Positions 12,401 through 23,554 of a stretch of 64,000 bases of DNA are shown here, piece by piece (positions within the stretch are counted from its first letter, which is position 1; every line of letters starts with the position of its first letter). The translations under genes were made by a program, and so were the position numbers. The notes beneath the pieces were generated by a model. That model saw only the letters and a list, made by a program, of their open reading frames with translations, was not told where the DNA came from and made no database searches. The stretch is from the NCBI RefSeq assembly GCF_019925205.1, contig NC_083560.1, positions 101,708,083 to 101,772,082 on the forward strand. The letters are read 5' to 3'. The DNA is from Metopolophium dirhodum (taxonomy: Eukaryota; Arthropoda; Insecta; Hemiptera; Aphididae).

Positions 12401-15400
12401 TAAAAGAATTATCTTTCTATCACACTTCCCTCAAAAGAAGCATTTGCTACAAAATCCGAGCCCTAATAATTAATGTATTATTAAACTATTGTTATAAACT
12501 AGCAATTGGGATAACTGCTTAGTTTATAATTTGCAGGTAGCAAGACTGTTGGTAGAGGATTTCTTAGGTAGAGTTGACGAAATAATTAGACTGGTTGAAA
12601 GTTTAAGTTGTGTATTGAATTCTTCTGCATAAAATATTCTAAGTCTAATTCGACAAAGTTGTTAAGTTGTCTTTCGTGAAGGTGCTCGTCTGTACTGTGG
12701 TGTCACACGTCTAATCTACAGGCCGTTTCGGGTCTGGTTTTATAGGGCCTCCTGCTCTCCCACTCCCCCCTAGTCAATCGACATATCTGTGGATTTCACA
12801 GGACGTTGTTTAATTAATTATCAATTCATTCCCACGCCTGGTCATTCCAAGGATCATCGTGTCCTGTTATCGTGCTTGCAATATATGTTATACGCCATCA
12901 GTCACTAATCAGATACTATGCATTATATATCAGAACAATATCTAAATATTATATTCATACATTTATGATTTAATTGAAGTTGTAGGATATATGGGGGAAA
13001 AAAGTTCAAAAAGTACAAAATTGGCTAAACACAGTGTAAGACATAGATAAGATAAGATAATTTTAACAAAATATTATCTTGATAAAAATGACACAAATGT
13101 AATTTATCTAGATAAAGATAAATACAACAATACATTTATCTAGATAAATATAATATTGTTACGTTTATTTTTATATAAATATATATTGGCCAGAAGACAT
13201 TTTTTTTGTCCTTCCTATAGTTTTTAGCATATAACTTTAAAAAAATTGAAATTACACCCCTTGGGCAAAGGGTAAACGAAAAATTGGTACAGTCTATCGT
13301 GTTTCGCAGTGGTTGCTCGTGGTTTGGACGACAGGACGATCGCACCCCCTACTAAAATTAATTAAATGAAGAAAATTAATTGTATAATATTCTTAATTTT
13401 ACATTTTTAAAAAATATTGCAATTTTTTAAATAGTAAAATAGTTATAAACTACCTACTTTACATTTGTCTATTACAATAATGGTCGTGTGCGAACTGGGT
13501 TTTTACTTTCAGATACCAGGAGCATATACATGTACGCATGTACACACGAGCAGTGTTTGGCCGACCGGAAGCGTCGTCCGAACAATATTCGTATTACGCA
13601 TGTTTAAGCGACGCACTGCAATCGTGTGCGTGCTACCCATTTATTTTATTACGTTTATTATTGGTGCGATGTTATATACGGGTTTGGACGACCGGCAGCG
13701 TTTCATAATTTAAACAATTAATAAAGATGTAGGATTAGTATAATATAATATTATTGAAAACCATTAACCCGTTAAGTAATATTAATCGATTTATCCTTTA
13801 TTACTCTTTTTTTCTCTTATATTATTACGTCGTTTTAATATCTAATTATTATGTATTATCCGAAATGTCAAAACTAATATTCTGGAGTTCACCACAGTGG
13901 CGGATCCAGGGTTTAATTATGGGTGGAGGTGGGCATGGGGGAAAAAAGTTCAAAAAGTACACAATTGGGTAAACACAGTGTAAGACATAGATAAGATAAG
14001 ATAATTTTAACAAAATATTATCTTGATAAAAATGACACAAATGTAATTTATCTAGATAAAGATAAATACAACAATACATTTATCTAGATAAATATAATAT
14101 TTTTACGTTTATTTTTATTGTTTTTTTTTATTTATTTTTAAAATGGATGGGGAAATAATCCTATACCTAATTAATTTTAATATGCTCATTATGGTTAGTA
14201 GAGACTAGAGAACGATGGATAGTGCATGATGCCCACACACAGGTTCTCGTATTATCGTAATCAAGGCTGGGCAAGTTAATGATTTTTTATTTAACTCAGT
14301 TAAGTGAAGTTAATATGCATCAATAACAAAAAGTTAAAAATTAAAAATTTATTTGACTATAAGTTAATTCAGTTAAGTTAAAAGTTAATACACACTTTTT
14401 GTTAAATTTTTATTAAGTTAAAAAAAAGTTTATTTGTTTATACAACGCTTGTGTACTTAATTTTTTTCCAACCCAAAACTAAATTATAGGATATAGTGTT
14501 TATACTTCATACAGTATGTCTATATAAGTTAGATTCGAATGATATATATATTTTTAACTATAAACAATTTACGATACATATTTTTTGACATGAAAACGAA
14601 ATAGACTGAAATAGTGAAATATTATAAAATTAAAAACAAAATAATTAACTTAACTTACTACTTAAAATGAAAAATTAACTCGTTAATTTCAGGTTAATTA
14701 AGACAGAAATTTAGTAAGTTAACAGTTAAGTTAATAAAAAGTCAAAAGTAACTAGTTAAGTTAAAAAGTTAAAATTAAATTAACTTTTTAACTTAACTTT
14801 AACTTTTAAAATCGTTAATGACCAGCCTTGATCGTAATACCGTCGTTGGCAATAATAACATGAAATATATTCTTCTAATTTTATAAATAATTTATATTAT
14901 ATTAGAATTTTAATAACATTGGTTTTATATTTTTGTAGGGGTACTATAATATTTATCTAGATAAGCCCTTTTTTTTATCTAAGCTAAACATTAGATAAAT
15001 CGTAATATTTAATATTTAATTACCTAGATACTTTAAAAGATAATTTATATCAAATAATATGATCTAGATAATTCCCAACACCTACTAAATTCCCTTTCCC
15101 ATCGAACAAGAAACTGAAGTCGAAAATCAAACCATATTTACTGCCCCAAAAGGCAGACACAAAGAAAAAAAAAGAAAAAACATAATAACTATATAGAATA
15201 CTATTGCCATTAATAATGATTATAAATTTAATAATATAACTGACAACAGCAAGAACAACTGATATTTTTTTTTCTATGAATGTCAATAAAATTTTATCTG
15301 TAGGGTCAAAAAGCTTGAAAATTTATAACAAGGTTCTTAATATATATATATGACAGTTGAAAAGTACTAAAAAATTGTCAAGATTTATTTTCATAATTAT

Positions 15401-18152
15401 TTAAAGTTCAAATTTTGACAAAATACGTAAAAATCTACAAAATGTGCAATTTATTTTGAGTAAGAAATACATAAACATTTTTCTCTTTAAATTTAATATT
15501 TGTAAATTTTATTCAAGATTCCTCATAAGTTTTTCTACCTTTATCGAAAAGAATGTCTACTAGAGAACCAAACTTGATGATTTGACCGTCAACATTTTCA
15601 GAAAAAAAAAGCTTTACCATAATCCATTAAAAAATATACTAGTTGTCATTTGAAAAAATTAAATTGATTTTGCTATTGGTATACCTGCGTGTTTAACAAT
15701 TTTGAAATTATTATAAAAAAAATTGCCTGTTAAAAATAAAGAAACACGTATTTTTTCGTTTTAACGAACCCTATGTCATCAATCCATAATCGTTAAAAAA
15801 AACCCGCGTACAATGACATAAGACGCACCCTGTATAAATATTTTGACACACTGAGCTTTTTACGGACAGTTTCAATTATAAGTTTTTTTATCTGTTGTAT
15901 TTAATCTATGTTTTCAGGTAATTTTCAGTGACCCCCTCCCTGTTCTTGCATTTGCACACTGATTTTAAATGTTTTTAAATTACTAGAATTGTTCATAGTT
16001 TATGTATATCAAATCCTCAACCCGAAAAAACCTACATATACACGATAATAATAATAATATATTTATACCAGGTTTGCACGAACCTGATGGTGTCGCTTAA
16101 CATGGAATTGGCGAATGGTAATATTGCGGTCGCAAAGCTGTTGCTGACGCTCGGGTCGGTGGTCTCGTTGTACGCGTTACTGTAGCCTTTTGTCGGCAGC
16201 TCAAGCCCGTTCCGCCTGGTGTAGTTTTCCCCGAGCAGCGCTGGCAGCCACTCAGCGTAAGTTATGTGCTGAATGGATGCCGTAACGATTTTCCTGGCCT
16301 CCTGAAAAATACGTTCGTCGTCCCAGTGCGGGTTGACGTGGGACAGTAGTTTGGCCAACCGGTTGTGTTCCCTCATCCACAATGTGTGCATGACCGTCAA
16401 TTGGGGAAGCGCATTTGCCCGGATGTCACCAGCTCTATAACACGTGCCGCTGCCATACTGACAGGCGATTGATTCTGTGTCTTCCAGCGGCATATACTGC
16501 GGCTGTAGCTGGTCGCCATGGTTCTTGTTATCGCAGCCCATGCTTGTCAATAGTTGGCCGTCCAAGTTGGTCCTCAACGACCACGTCCGTTTCGCCGACG
16601 AACCGTATATCATCGACCCATCTAAATAATGAGTAGCTTGGTTCATCTGCGAAAAATAACCATGTTACGTTCAATTTGAAATTATCTATGATTATAGGGG
16701 AATTTGAAAAGTTAGTTCTCAACACTAAATAGGGGTATCAAAAATGTGCACAACTGCAAACAGACACCGTTTCTTATTTTGTAGATAGATTCCCTTTTAA
16801 AATTTTAATTATAATTATAATGACAGTATATAAATTTACCAAGTTGGTAAGTATTTACGTAATTTTATATATTTATAAATATACGTTTATATCTTATATG
16901 GCTCTTACTTGTTCCCTGACTCCAAAAGTACAATCGGAACGCACAGCTGGCACCGAACGCGCGTAGTGCATACAACGATGAGGGTTACGGAAAAATGGAT
17001 CTCCATCCGGTATCATAACTTGCAAGCACAACTCGTGGTATATGCTTCTAGGCATGAGTTGCAACCGTCTTTCTGCACAGCAGCTCACGGATTTATTACT
17101 AATCACTAAGGATTTATCATTAATTTGCATGCATTAATTACGATCAATCAATATAATATATGGTTTTTTGTTAATCCTACGCATTCTAGACATTGCCGTG
17201 TGAGATAGATCATGGCCTACAAAAATCGTCCAGTACGCCATTGCCATCGTTTTGAAGTCATCTGGTGAGTGCTCTTCTTTGACAAATTCAACGCTCAGCC
17301 TTCTAGGACTGGGTCTGTAAGATGAAAAATACTCTTCCTTAACTCCTGTATGGATAGTAAATGAAAACACATCGTTAGATACGCACAAAGGTAAATTATA
17401 ATGTTATAATTATTACTATCAAAACTGTTAATATAGTTATTAAACAGCAAACGTTTATAAGCCGTGGTTGCTTTTCCCGAGTAGTAACGTTTCAAGTTGT
17501 TACAAGAACCGTCAGGACTACGATACTTCAAGTTCATCCCGATGCATGCTGTTTTGTTGTAAAACATGGACAAACAAATATTACCCAAAGATGTCTTGTC
17601 TAGTTTCACTTTCGATAAGTCTATGGCACATTGTCCTCCACCACTATCAAGTTAATTTAAATGGTCGTTAAATTTATGCATATTAATAATATATTTTTTA
17701 ATGAGATTTATATTGTATATACTCTTGACATTCTCTATGGCGTATAAAGGAGGAAGCTTCAGAAACAATTTCAGCATGCCTATATAATGAATACAGTTCT
17801 TCGGAAAGCTGAGAATCGATCAAAAGTCCATGCTCCGGGCTTCCAATATCCATATTTAACCCAAACCATAATTTATCCTCCTCACGTCTCTCAATATCGC
17901 TGACAAATGTTTTAATATGATCATCTAATTCTTTGGTTTTGAGATGTTTGTACCAGTCAGTTCTTTTTATCATCAAACCATCATCTATACAGAACATTAA
18001 ATCATTGATATCCTTTCGTATGAAAAATAATCAAAACTGAAGGTATAGTTATGGTTTATACCTTTAAAGTAGAACTCAGCTCGACCTCTGTAACATGATG
18101 GTAAGAATACCAAAATACAAATCCACAGATGTATAGATATCGAGGAACTCAT
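8524..18152 (-). CDS. Animal haem peroxidase-like protein, complete ten-exon gene, active-site residues altered
   Basis: Exons on the minus strand: 18152-18062, 17984-17723, 17643-17417, 17345-17181, 17105-16909, 16646-16069, 9496-9343, 9221-9045, 8970-8781 and 8714-8524 (TAA). All junctions are GT/AG and all phases fit, giving 743 codons, normal for insect chorion-peroxidase or peroxidasin-type proteins. Residues 1-26 form a signal peptide (hydrophobic LWICILVFLP), so the product should be secreted. The peroxidase fold is clear: CNNLK, VGHD (237-239), REQMNQATHYLDGS, GDIRAN (387-392), MHTLWMREHNRL, ITYAEWLP, FGMDIVSLDIQRTRDHG and a C-terminal EIRKVTLARI. The distal His (H238) and catalytic Arg (R390) remain. 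The haem-linking Asp is G237, the haem-linking Glu is A393, and the proximal ligand His is N494 in the motif usually read FRFGHS. Normal peroxidase chemistry is therefore unlikely. The ORF is otherwise clean, which suggests a maintained pseudoenzyme rather than a dead gene. Confidence 0.88.
9585..9990 (+). repeat. Dispersed repeat R1, copy 2 (in peroxidase intron 6)
   Basis: Matches 640-1080 and 20585-20790. Its right part (from aaaatggaaattatttt) also matches 6296-6430. A 75-residue hydrophobic reading frame begins there at 9876, but the 6.3-kb copy stops early, so I do not call it a gene. Confidence 0.6.
11157..11428. mobile_element. CGGCTACA-family MITE, second copy
   Basis: The left part reads ttacaagtgcgtaacatacc and the right part gcgtaacataagttgttata followed by agacagagacaacaaatg, the same inverted words as in 1436-1779. 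The ends are degraded. Confidence 0.45.
11473..12465. mobile_element. hAT element, 993 bp, perfect 8-bp target duplication
   Basis: The ends are TAGGGCTCGGATTTTGTAGC and its exact inverse (gctacaaaatccgagcccta). ATAATTAA lies directly outside both ends (11465-11472 and 12466-12473). An 8-bp duplication is the hallmark of the hAT superfamily. It contains a decayed transposase C-terminus on the minus strand, so it is a cut-down descendant of a coding element. It lies in peroxidase intron 6. Confidence 0.85.
11570..11900 (-). pseudogene. hAT transposase C-terminal remnant
   Basis: On the minus strand a broken frame reads LEAKQKLEEANGEVEKL, a stop, then DTNDLVYMKYAPITSVDV, and after a frameshift NILAPNRMSFNESNLTKYMV. 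The KYAPITSVDV type of motif is the C-terminal dimerisation region of hAT transposases of the sort found in aphids. The usual VDVERSFS is replaced by VDVDVDV, a small repeat expansion. It is not functional. Confidence 0.7.
12992..13175 (+). repeat. Direct repeat D, copy 1 (GATA-rich)
   Basis: About 184 bp, with only about three differences by eye from 13937-14120. It contains gataagataagataat and two ttatctagataaa palindromes. With its partner it brackets about 760 bp. Confidence 0.75.
13176..13936. other. Segment between the two D repeats, no gene recognised
   Basis: GC-richer than its surroundings. An 82-codon frame at 13465-13713 has no recognisable domain. ggtttggacgac occurs twice (13320 and 13682), so the segment has its own internal duplication. 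Confidence 0.4.
13937..14120 (+). repeat. Direct repeat D, copy 2 (GATA-rich)
   Basis: Near-identical to 12992-13175. Just before it lies cagtggcggatccaggg, a sequence typical of insect transposon ends. Confidence 0.75.
14262..14830. mobile_element. hAT MITE, 569 bp, perfect 8-bp target duplication
   Basis: Ends CAAGGCTGGGCAAGTTAATG and cgttaatgaccagccttg are inverted copies. ATCGTAAT flanks both sides (14254-14261 and 14831-14838). The interior is made of aagttaa/ttaactt words and has no coding capacity. Relatives lie at 1840-2216 (fragment), 34118-34169 (fragment) and 59896-60581. Confidence 0.85.
15060..15640. repeat. Dispersed repeat R2, partial copy
   Basis: Shares blocks such as tttaaagttcaaattttgac and ctacctttatcgaaa with the large R2 copies at 40640-41990 and 51250-53340. 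Non-coding. Confidence 0.6.
16069..18152 (-). CDS. Peroxidase gene, exons 1-6 (signal peptide to proximal-His region)
   Basis: The ATG at 18152 was chosen because it opens a signal peptide and because exon 1 (91 bp) joins exon 2 in phase through a 77-bp intron. The next three introns are 79, 71 and 75 bp and the following one is 262 bp. Exon 6 (578 bp) carries the catalytic-Arg segment GDIRAN and the proximal-ligand segment, which reads SFATAILPFANSML where active enzymes have His. A likely reason this was hard to model is that reading straight through the first intron gives a stop; splicing from aaag/gtataa to tatag/atgat restores the frame. Confidence 0.85.
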
Positions 18153-18216
18153 TCTGCTAATTATATGAACTGTAATAATTTAAAAAAATATATTTTATTA
18201 TCAATTATAACTTTTA

Positions 18217-18226
18217 CTTTATATAT
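18217..18226 (-). promoter_or_regulatory. Candidate TATA-like element of the peroxidase gene
   Basis: Reads atatataaag on the minus strand, about 65-75 nt before the ATG. A ttacag sequence lies between it and the ATG, so a 5'-UTR intron is also possible. Weak, given the base composition. Confidence 0.2.
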
Positions 18227-19719
18227 TTTACCTATTAAAAGAGCTGTTATATAGAATTCACTCAAAAATAATTTTTTCTGTAAAAGTATATATAATTATA
18301 AATTTTACGTAGCTTATCGCTTAAATGTTATGTGTCGTGTATTGATCAGCTTATACTAAGTCAATTCGTATATCCTAGGATGTACACAACGTGTTTAGTA
18401 AAAGCCCGAATAAAATTAAGAACTTCAGCATTTACTGAGCACAAAAAGGTTTATCCAGTGATCGGGCATTTACGGTAATATATATATATATATATTTATA
18501 TATAAATGAATGTTTGTTAGACCTCTGGGAACGATATAGACTAGTTTAAAAAGGGTTAAATTTGGTTTTTTTTATTCATCGGATTTTAGTAGGTACGGTC
18601 AGGTTAGGTTAGGGTTATGTAATAATTGATTATATTAATCCACCGTATTATATAAAACTTAGTATTATTTGATACTTTAGAGTTAAATCAGCACGGGGTC
18701 TACCACAGGAAGATTGCCTACCTGATAATATACTGCTTCGAAACACAATTTTTATTCTGGGCAAAAGAAAAGTCAAGATAAATTTTGAACACCATACCTA
18801 CACTGAATATTATATAACGAATTGAACAAAGTAATATAAATTAACGACTACCGGCTACACTATACATTACATATATTGTATGTTATTATAAAACGTAAAC
18901 TCTGTAATAATATAGTACCTATATAATATATTATAGTACCTACTATTATTATGATTAAATTATCAAAAACTACACATTACATTATTGATAACGCAGCCAC
19001 ACATGATACTCACAAATTGATATGATCCTTATCTATAGATCCTTCACACCATAAGCAATTAAGCTAGACTTACAATAATTATGATAAATCGAATTTAGGA
19101 TTTGAAAAAAATTGTATAGGTGATCGAATATTTTCTGGACACTTAATTATTCAATCGATTTAAATTTTAACACTTGATCAACGAGTTGAACATTTAAAAA
19201 AAATATATTTGAAAATAAACAATTTTATTAAGCAAGGAACGCTATAGTATCAAAAAAATTTAAATATGTATGGTAATATAATATCAATGCAGATATTATT
19301 TTTAAATTTTAACGATGAATGTTGTTATAATTTATAAGGGAGAACCTTCTTATTTACCTTTAAATAAATGTTTGGTAGGTACTCACCATAACTTGAATTA
19401 TATTGTTTAATGTACAGATTCTTATCTTTTGACTGTTATCGTGTCATTTACTTTGTTTTAATTGTGTCGTTAAACACTGAAAATACTCATCCGAATATTA
19501 CAATTATTTAACCAATTACGTTTAACGATGAGTTAAATAACTTTTAATAACTGGAAGTCTGCCTGTTATCTTGGCGCGTGGAGTCGGTGTCACGTGGAAT
19601 CGTCGTCGATGCACCGATGTTTGTGGTTAGTTTCAACTGTCGGCCATTGAGATATCGGGAGAACGACGATCGTATTGGGTCCACCCCCACCCCCTCCCAA
19701 CCATGGAGTCATGAGTAGC

Positions 19720-19840
19720 GGTGACCAGTTTTTTCTCTGTAATTTTAGTCGAGGGGAATGCGACACTGAGACGCCGAGTTTTGTATTATTATCGGAAATC
19801 AGGAATTCACAAACCGGTTTAACGGTAGTGCTGTGTGTGT
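19720..19840 (+). repeat. Repeat P, copy 1
   Basis: Shares gaccagttttt, gagacgccgagttttg and accggttt in the same order and orientation with 26610-26740. It lies outside the LTR-like block on the left of the duplicated peroxidase segment. Confidence 0.5.
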
Positions 19841-20117
19841 ATTATATAATTTATGGTGTTCGAGCAGGAGCATTTAATTATTATAAAACGAATAATAAAA
19901 ACGTTAGCCTATCAATTATTTGGAGCCGATTTCCACGTTCAAATTTATGAGACTTAATATTAAATCTTATAAGAAACGGAAATATAACCCAATTATAATA
20001 TATTATTTATTATAAAATATTAAAAAATTTTAAAATTTTGTAGGTATAAATTTAAAGGAAATTGACTTTAGATATTCAAGACGATTTATTTCACCTTCTA
20101 TATTTCATTTTCTATAT

Positions 20118-20580
20118 AACACCGCCGTACGCGCAGGCACGGCACCCAGTGTCGCTGAGTGATTCGGCGAGGACGTAGCTACGACTTGCATGTGAAACGC
20201 CGATCGTAGTACGGGCTAGGTGATCTGAATTTGCTAAGTGTTTTATTTATGTGTGTTTTAATACAATAAAAGTGTTTCCGACCTGAAAACCCAAGTTAAA
20301 CATTATTTTAGTCATTCTTACGTTCTTACCTTTTATAGGAACAGCGCCGGGATGTACGTACCATATGTGTCAATGAAGTTTTATTAAACTGAATAGTGCC
20401 AAGGTGGCAAGGTATATGTAATCTTTGAGTCATTTCAACTAGATAGGAACGAACTAAGAATTGACAAGCGCATACCATCGTACATTAACATTAGAGAATG
20501 TCATTAACTAGAGAATACGAGGGTAAGGCGTATAGTTGGTTTACCGTGTATTGTCTAATACGGGTGATACCACATTGTCA
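20118..20580 (+). repeat. LTR-like block Q, copy 1
   Basis: Begins ataacaccgccgtacgcg and has an aataaaa signal followed by gtgtttccgacctgaaaac. After that comes sequence similar, in the same order, to 24785-25010. The layout resembles a retroelement LTR plus leader remnant, but no coding part was seen. Confidence 0.4.
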
Positions 20581-20584
20581 TAAT

Positions 20585-20790
20585 TATAAACATAGGTCTA
20601 ACACAGATTATTCAACAGAACATTGGACATATTCTTATATATAATTATTTTTTATTGATATAAAAATGTAATATAATATTAATTAAAATTTATGTTAAGA
20701 AATTTTAAAATGTATAGTCATATTATAATACAATTTCCGATTTAGTACATTATAATAAGGATCTAATATGTACTACGTATTTGTGTCGTG
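20585..20790 (+). repeat. Dispersed repeat R1, copy 3
   Basis: Matches 640-890 and 9585-9730 over the gaacattggacatattctta region. It is followed by 20815-21530, which matches 7065-7680 next to the intact peroxidase gene. Confidence 0.6.
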
Positions 20791-20814
20791 TGTAATTTAT
20801 TAAATATTAAATAT

Positions 20815-21530
20815 AGACTCATAATTAAGTCGATTATAAGTACCTTTTAATTATAACGTGTATATATATTTACGTTCAAAATATATATCCACCAACTATT
20901 ACAGCAACTATATAGGTATGCTTTTTAATTGCAATTAGTACCTAATATAATATTATAGCCTATAATATTATATTCCTTATTGAGCATTCACATACCTGTC
21001 AATATAAAAAAATATACACAAAATTATAAATGTCATAAAATATCATGTTCGCTTGGTTCTATATGACGTATAGTTTCAAGTTTGTAATTTAATTTAAATT
21101 TTTCGTATCACATGATATATAATATATACTTATAATTATAGTCTATAGCATATATATTATGTTGTAAAATGTGATTGCAAGCGTTCATTTGTTTTACTAT
21201 AATATGAATAAATATATTATTTTATTCTCAACTATAGCTGCTAAACATATTATTAATATCTTATATTGTAATTACTATTATATTATTTTTTATTATTATG
21301 ATAATGAAGATTAAAATAAAATTATAATATACTTTAAAGATTAAATACATATTTTTTTAGGAAATGTATTTCATGTTACATTTTAAGTTGCATTCAATTT
21401 GCGATTTGCATTGAAAATAATATATATTTTATTCGATGAATAAAAATTAAAATAGAATAATAATTTTAAATATTGCATAAATTATGAGTATTAACAAAAA
21501 ATAAATATTTATAGATATAGTTTTTATAGA
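20815..21530 (+). repeat. Copied 3' flank of the peroxidase gene
   Basis: Follows 7065-7680 closely, including the block that begins atccaccaactatt. It shows that the duplication of exons 7-10 took in at least 2 kb of downstream DNA. Confidence 0.65.
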
Positions 21531-21535
21531 TATTG

Positions 21536-23554
21536 ATTGGGAATTACAGAGTTGCAAATCAGCCATTGCAGGTATCAAAAATACTTTTTTCTGCATCATT
21601 GTGACATTATTGCTGTTATCACAAAAGATTCTGGCAAGCTATATTCTAGTTCATATTGTCATATTAATATGGTGTAGTTTATGTGAAACATAAAAATCGG
21701 TATTTGGGCAAAAGCAGAGCCATCATTTGAGGTGTTGCAGAGTATACATACCTAAAATTTATCATGTTTGTATTTTGGCCTGACTATAACTTTTCTGTGA
21801 CAGACAAAAATATTTTTATTTTTTTGGCCATAATGGGCCGTTACAGTGAAATTTGTTGTCTCCGTCTTACAAGTGCGTAACATAGCAACTTTTAGACTCA
21901 TAATTAATTTAAAAATATTTATTAAAGACAAGATAAATTATATAGGTAAAATGAAAATAAGGTTAGATTAAAGGCTGATTATTGATTATTTTTTTTAATC
22001 TAGAACTTATACAATCTATACTAAAAAAAAGTACAATAAGCCTAATGTATGTTTTTTAAATAAAATTAAATGCAATGGCTTGAGTTACTTGAGGGAACAA
22101 ACCATCCAGTGAAGGTACTTCCACTGATTATTGATTATTAAATTTAAAGTTATTTTTTAAATGTATCGACCATCTCTGACCAGTGATTGATGTTGATTTT
22201 TGGAATTGATTGGGAATTACAGAGTTGCAAATCAGCCATTGCAGGTATCAAAAATACTTTTTTCTGCATCATTGTGACATTATTGCTGTTATCACAAAAG
22301 ATTCTGGCAAGCTATATTCTAGTTCATATTGTCATATTAATATGGTGTAGTTTATGTGAAACATAAAAATCGGTATTTGGGCAAAAGCAGAGCCATCATT
22401 TGAGGTGTTGCAGAGTATACATACCTAAAATTTATCATGTTTGTATTTTGGCCTGACTATAACTTTTCTGTGACAGACAAAAATATTTTTATTTTTTTGG
22501 CCATAATGGGCCGTTACAGTGAAATTTGTTGTCTCCGTCTTACAAGTGCGTAACATAGCAACTTTTAGACTCATAATTAATTTAAAAATATTTATTAAAG
22601 ACAAGATAAATTATATAGGTAAAATGAAAATAAGGTTAGATTAAAGGCTGATTATTGATTATTTTTTTTAATCTAGAACTTATACAATCTATACTAAAAA
22701 AAAGTACAATAAGCCTAATGTATGTTTTTTAAATAAAATTAAATGCAATGGCTTGAGTTACTTGAGGGAACAAACCATCCAGTGAAGGTACTTCCACTGA
22801 TTATTGATTATTAAATTTAAAGTTATTTTTTAAATGTATCGACCATCTCTGACCAGTGATTGATGTTGATTTTTGGAATTGATTGGGAATTACAGAGTTG
22901 CAAATCAGCCATTGCAGGTATCAAAAATACTTTTTTCTGCATCATTGTGACATTATTGCTGTTATCACAAAAGATTCTGGCAAGCTATATTCTAGTTCAT
23001 ATTGTCATATTAATATGGTGTAGTTTATGTGAAACATAAAAATCGGTATTTGGGCAAAAGCAGAGCCATCATTTGAGGTGTTGCAGAGTATACATACCTA
23101 AAATTTATCATGTTTGTATTTTGGCCTGACTATAACTTTTCTGTGACAGACAAAAATATTTTTATTTTTTTGGCCATAATGGGCCGTTACAGTGAAATTT
23201 GTTGTCTCCGTCTTACAAGTGCGTAACATAGCAACTTTTAGACTCATAATTAATTTAAAAATATTTATTAAAGACAAGATAAATTATATAGGTAAAATGA
23301 AAATAAGGTTAGATTAAAGGCTGATTATTGATTATTTTTTTTAATCTAGAACTTATACAATCTATACTAAAAAAAAGTACAATAAGCCTAATGTATGTTT
23401 TTTAAATAAAATTAAATGCAATGGCTTGAGTTACTTGAGGGAACAAACCATCCAGTGAAGGTACTTCCACTGATTATTGATTATTAAATTTAAAGTTATT
23501 TTTTAAATGTATCGACCATCTCTGACCAGTGATTGATGTTGATTTTTGGAATTG
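21536..23554. repeat. Three tandem 673-bp units carrying the peroxidase last exon
   Basis: Unit starts (attgggaattacagag) are at 21536, 22209 and 22882, exactly 673 bp apart, and the same word recurs at 23555 at the start of the full exon-10 region. Each unit has 104 bp of exon 10 joined at caagc/tatattctag to about 569 bp of 3' flank that matches 8015-8582. Across the junctions, exon 10 is rebuilt from its tenth codon to the stop (22312-22150 and 22985-22823, minus strand) but without its splice acceptor. The units look identical by eye. Confidence 0.9.

Larger units (their letters stand above)
18153..20117. other. 5' flank of the peroxidase gene
   Basis: AT-rich and without recognised genes. 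From about 19560 it becomes GC-richer. A 91-codon frame at 19675-19950 starts with a proline run but has no known domain. 19720-19840 is a repeat also found at 26610-26740. Confidence 0.4.

Noticed and set aside
13465..13713. 82-codon frame between the D repeats
   Set aside because: No recognisable domain, and it lies between repeats inside a peroxidase intron on the opposite strand.
12992..14120. LTR retrotransposon with 184-bp LTRs
   Set aside because: The repeats lack TG...CA ends, a primer-binding site and a polypurine tract, and nothing coding lies between.
16415..16636. Plus-strand frames across the peroxidase exons
   Set aside because: They are antisense shadows of exons 4-6.
19675..19950. 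91-codon frame starting with a proline run
   Set aside because: The proline run comes from a C-rich tract, the rest has no domain, and the region is partly repeat P.
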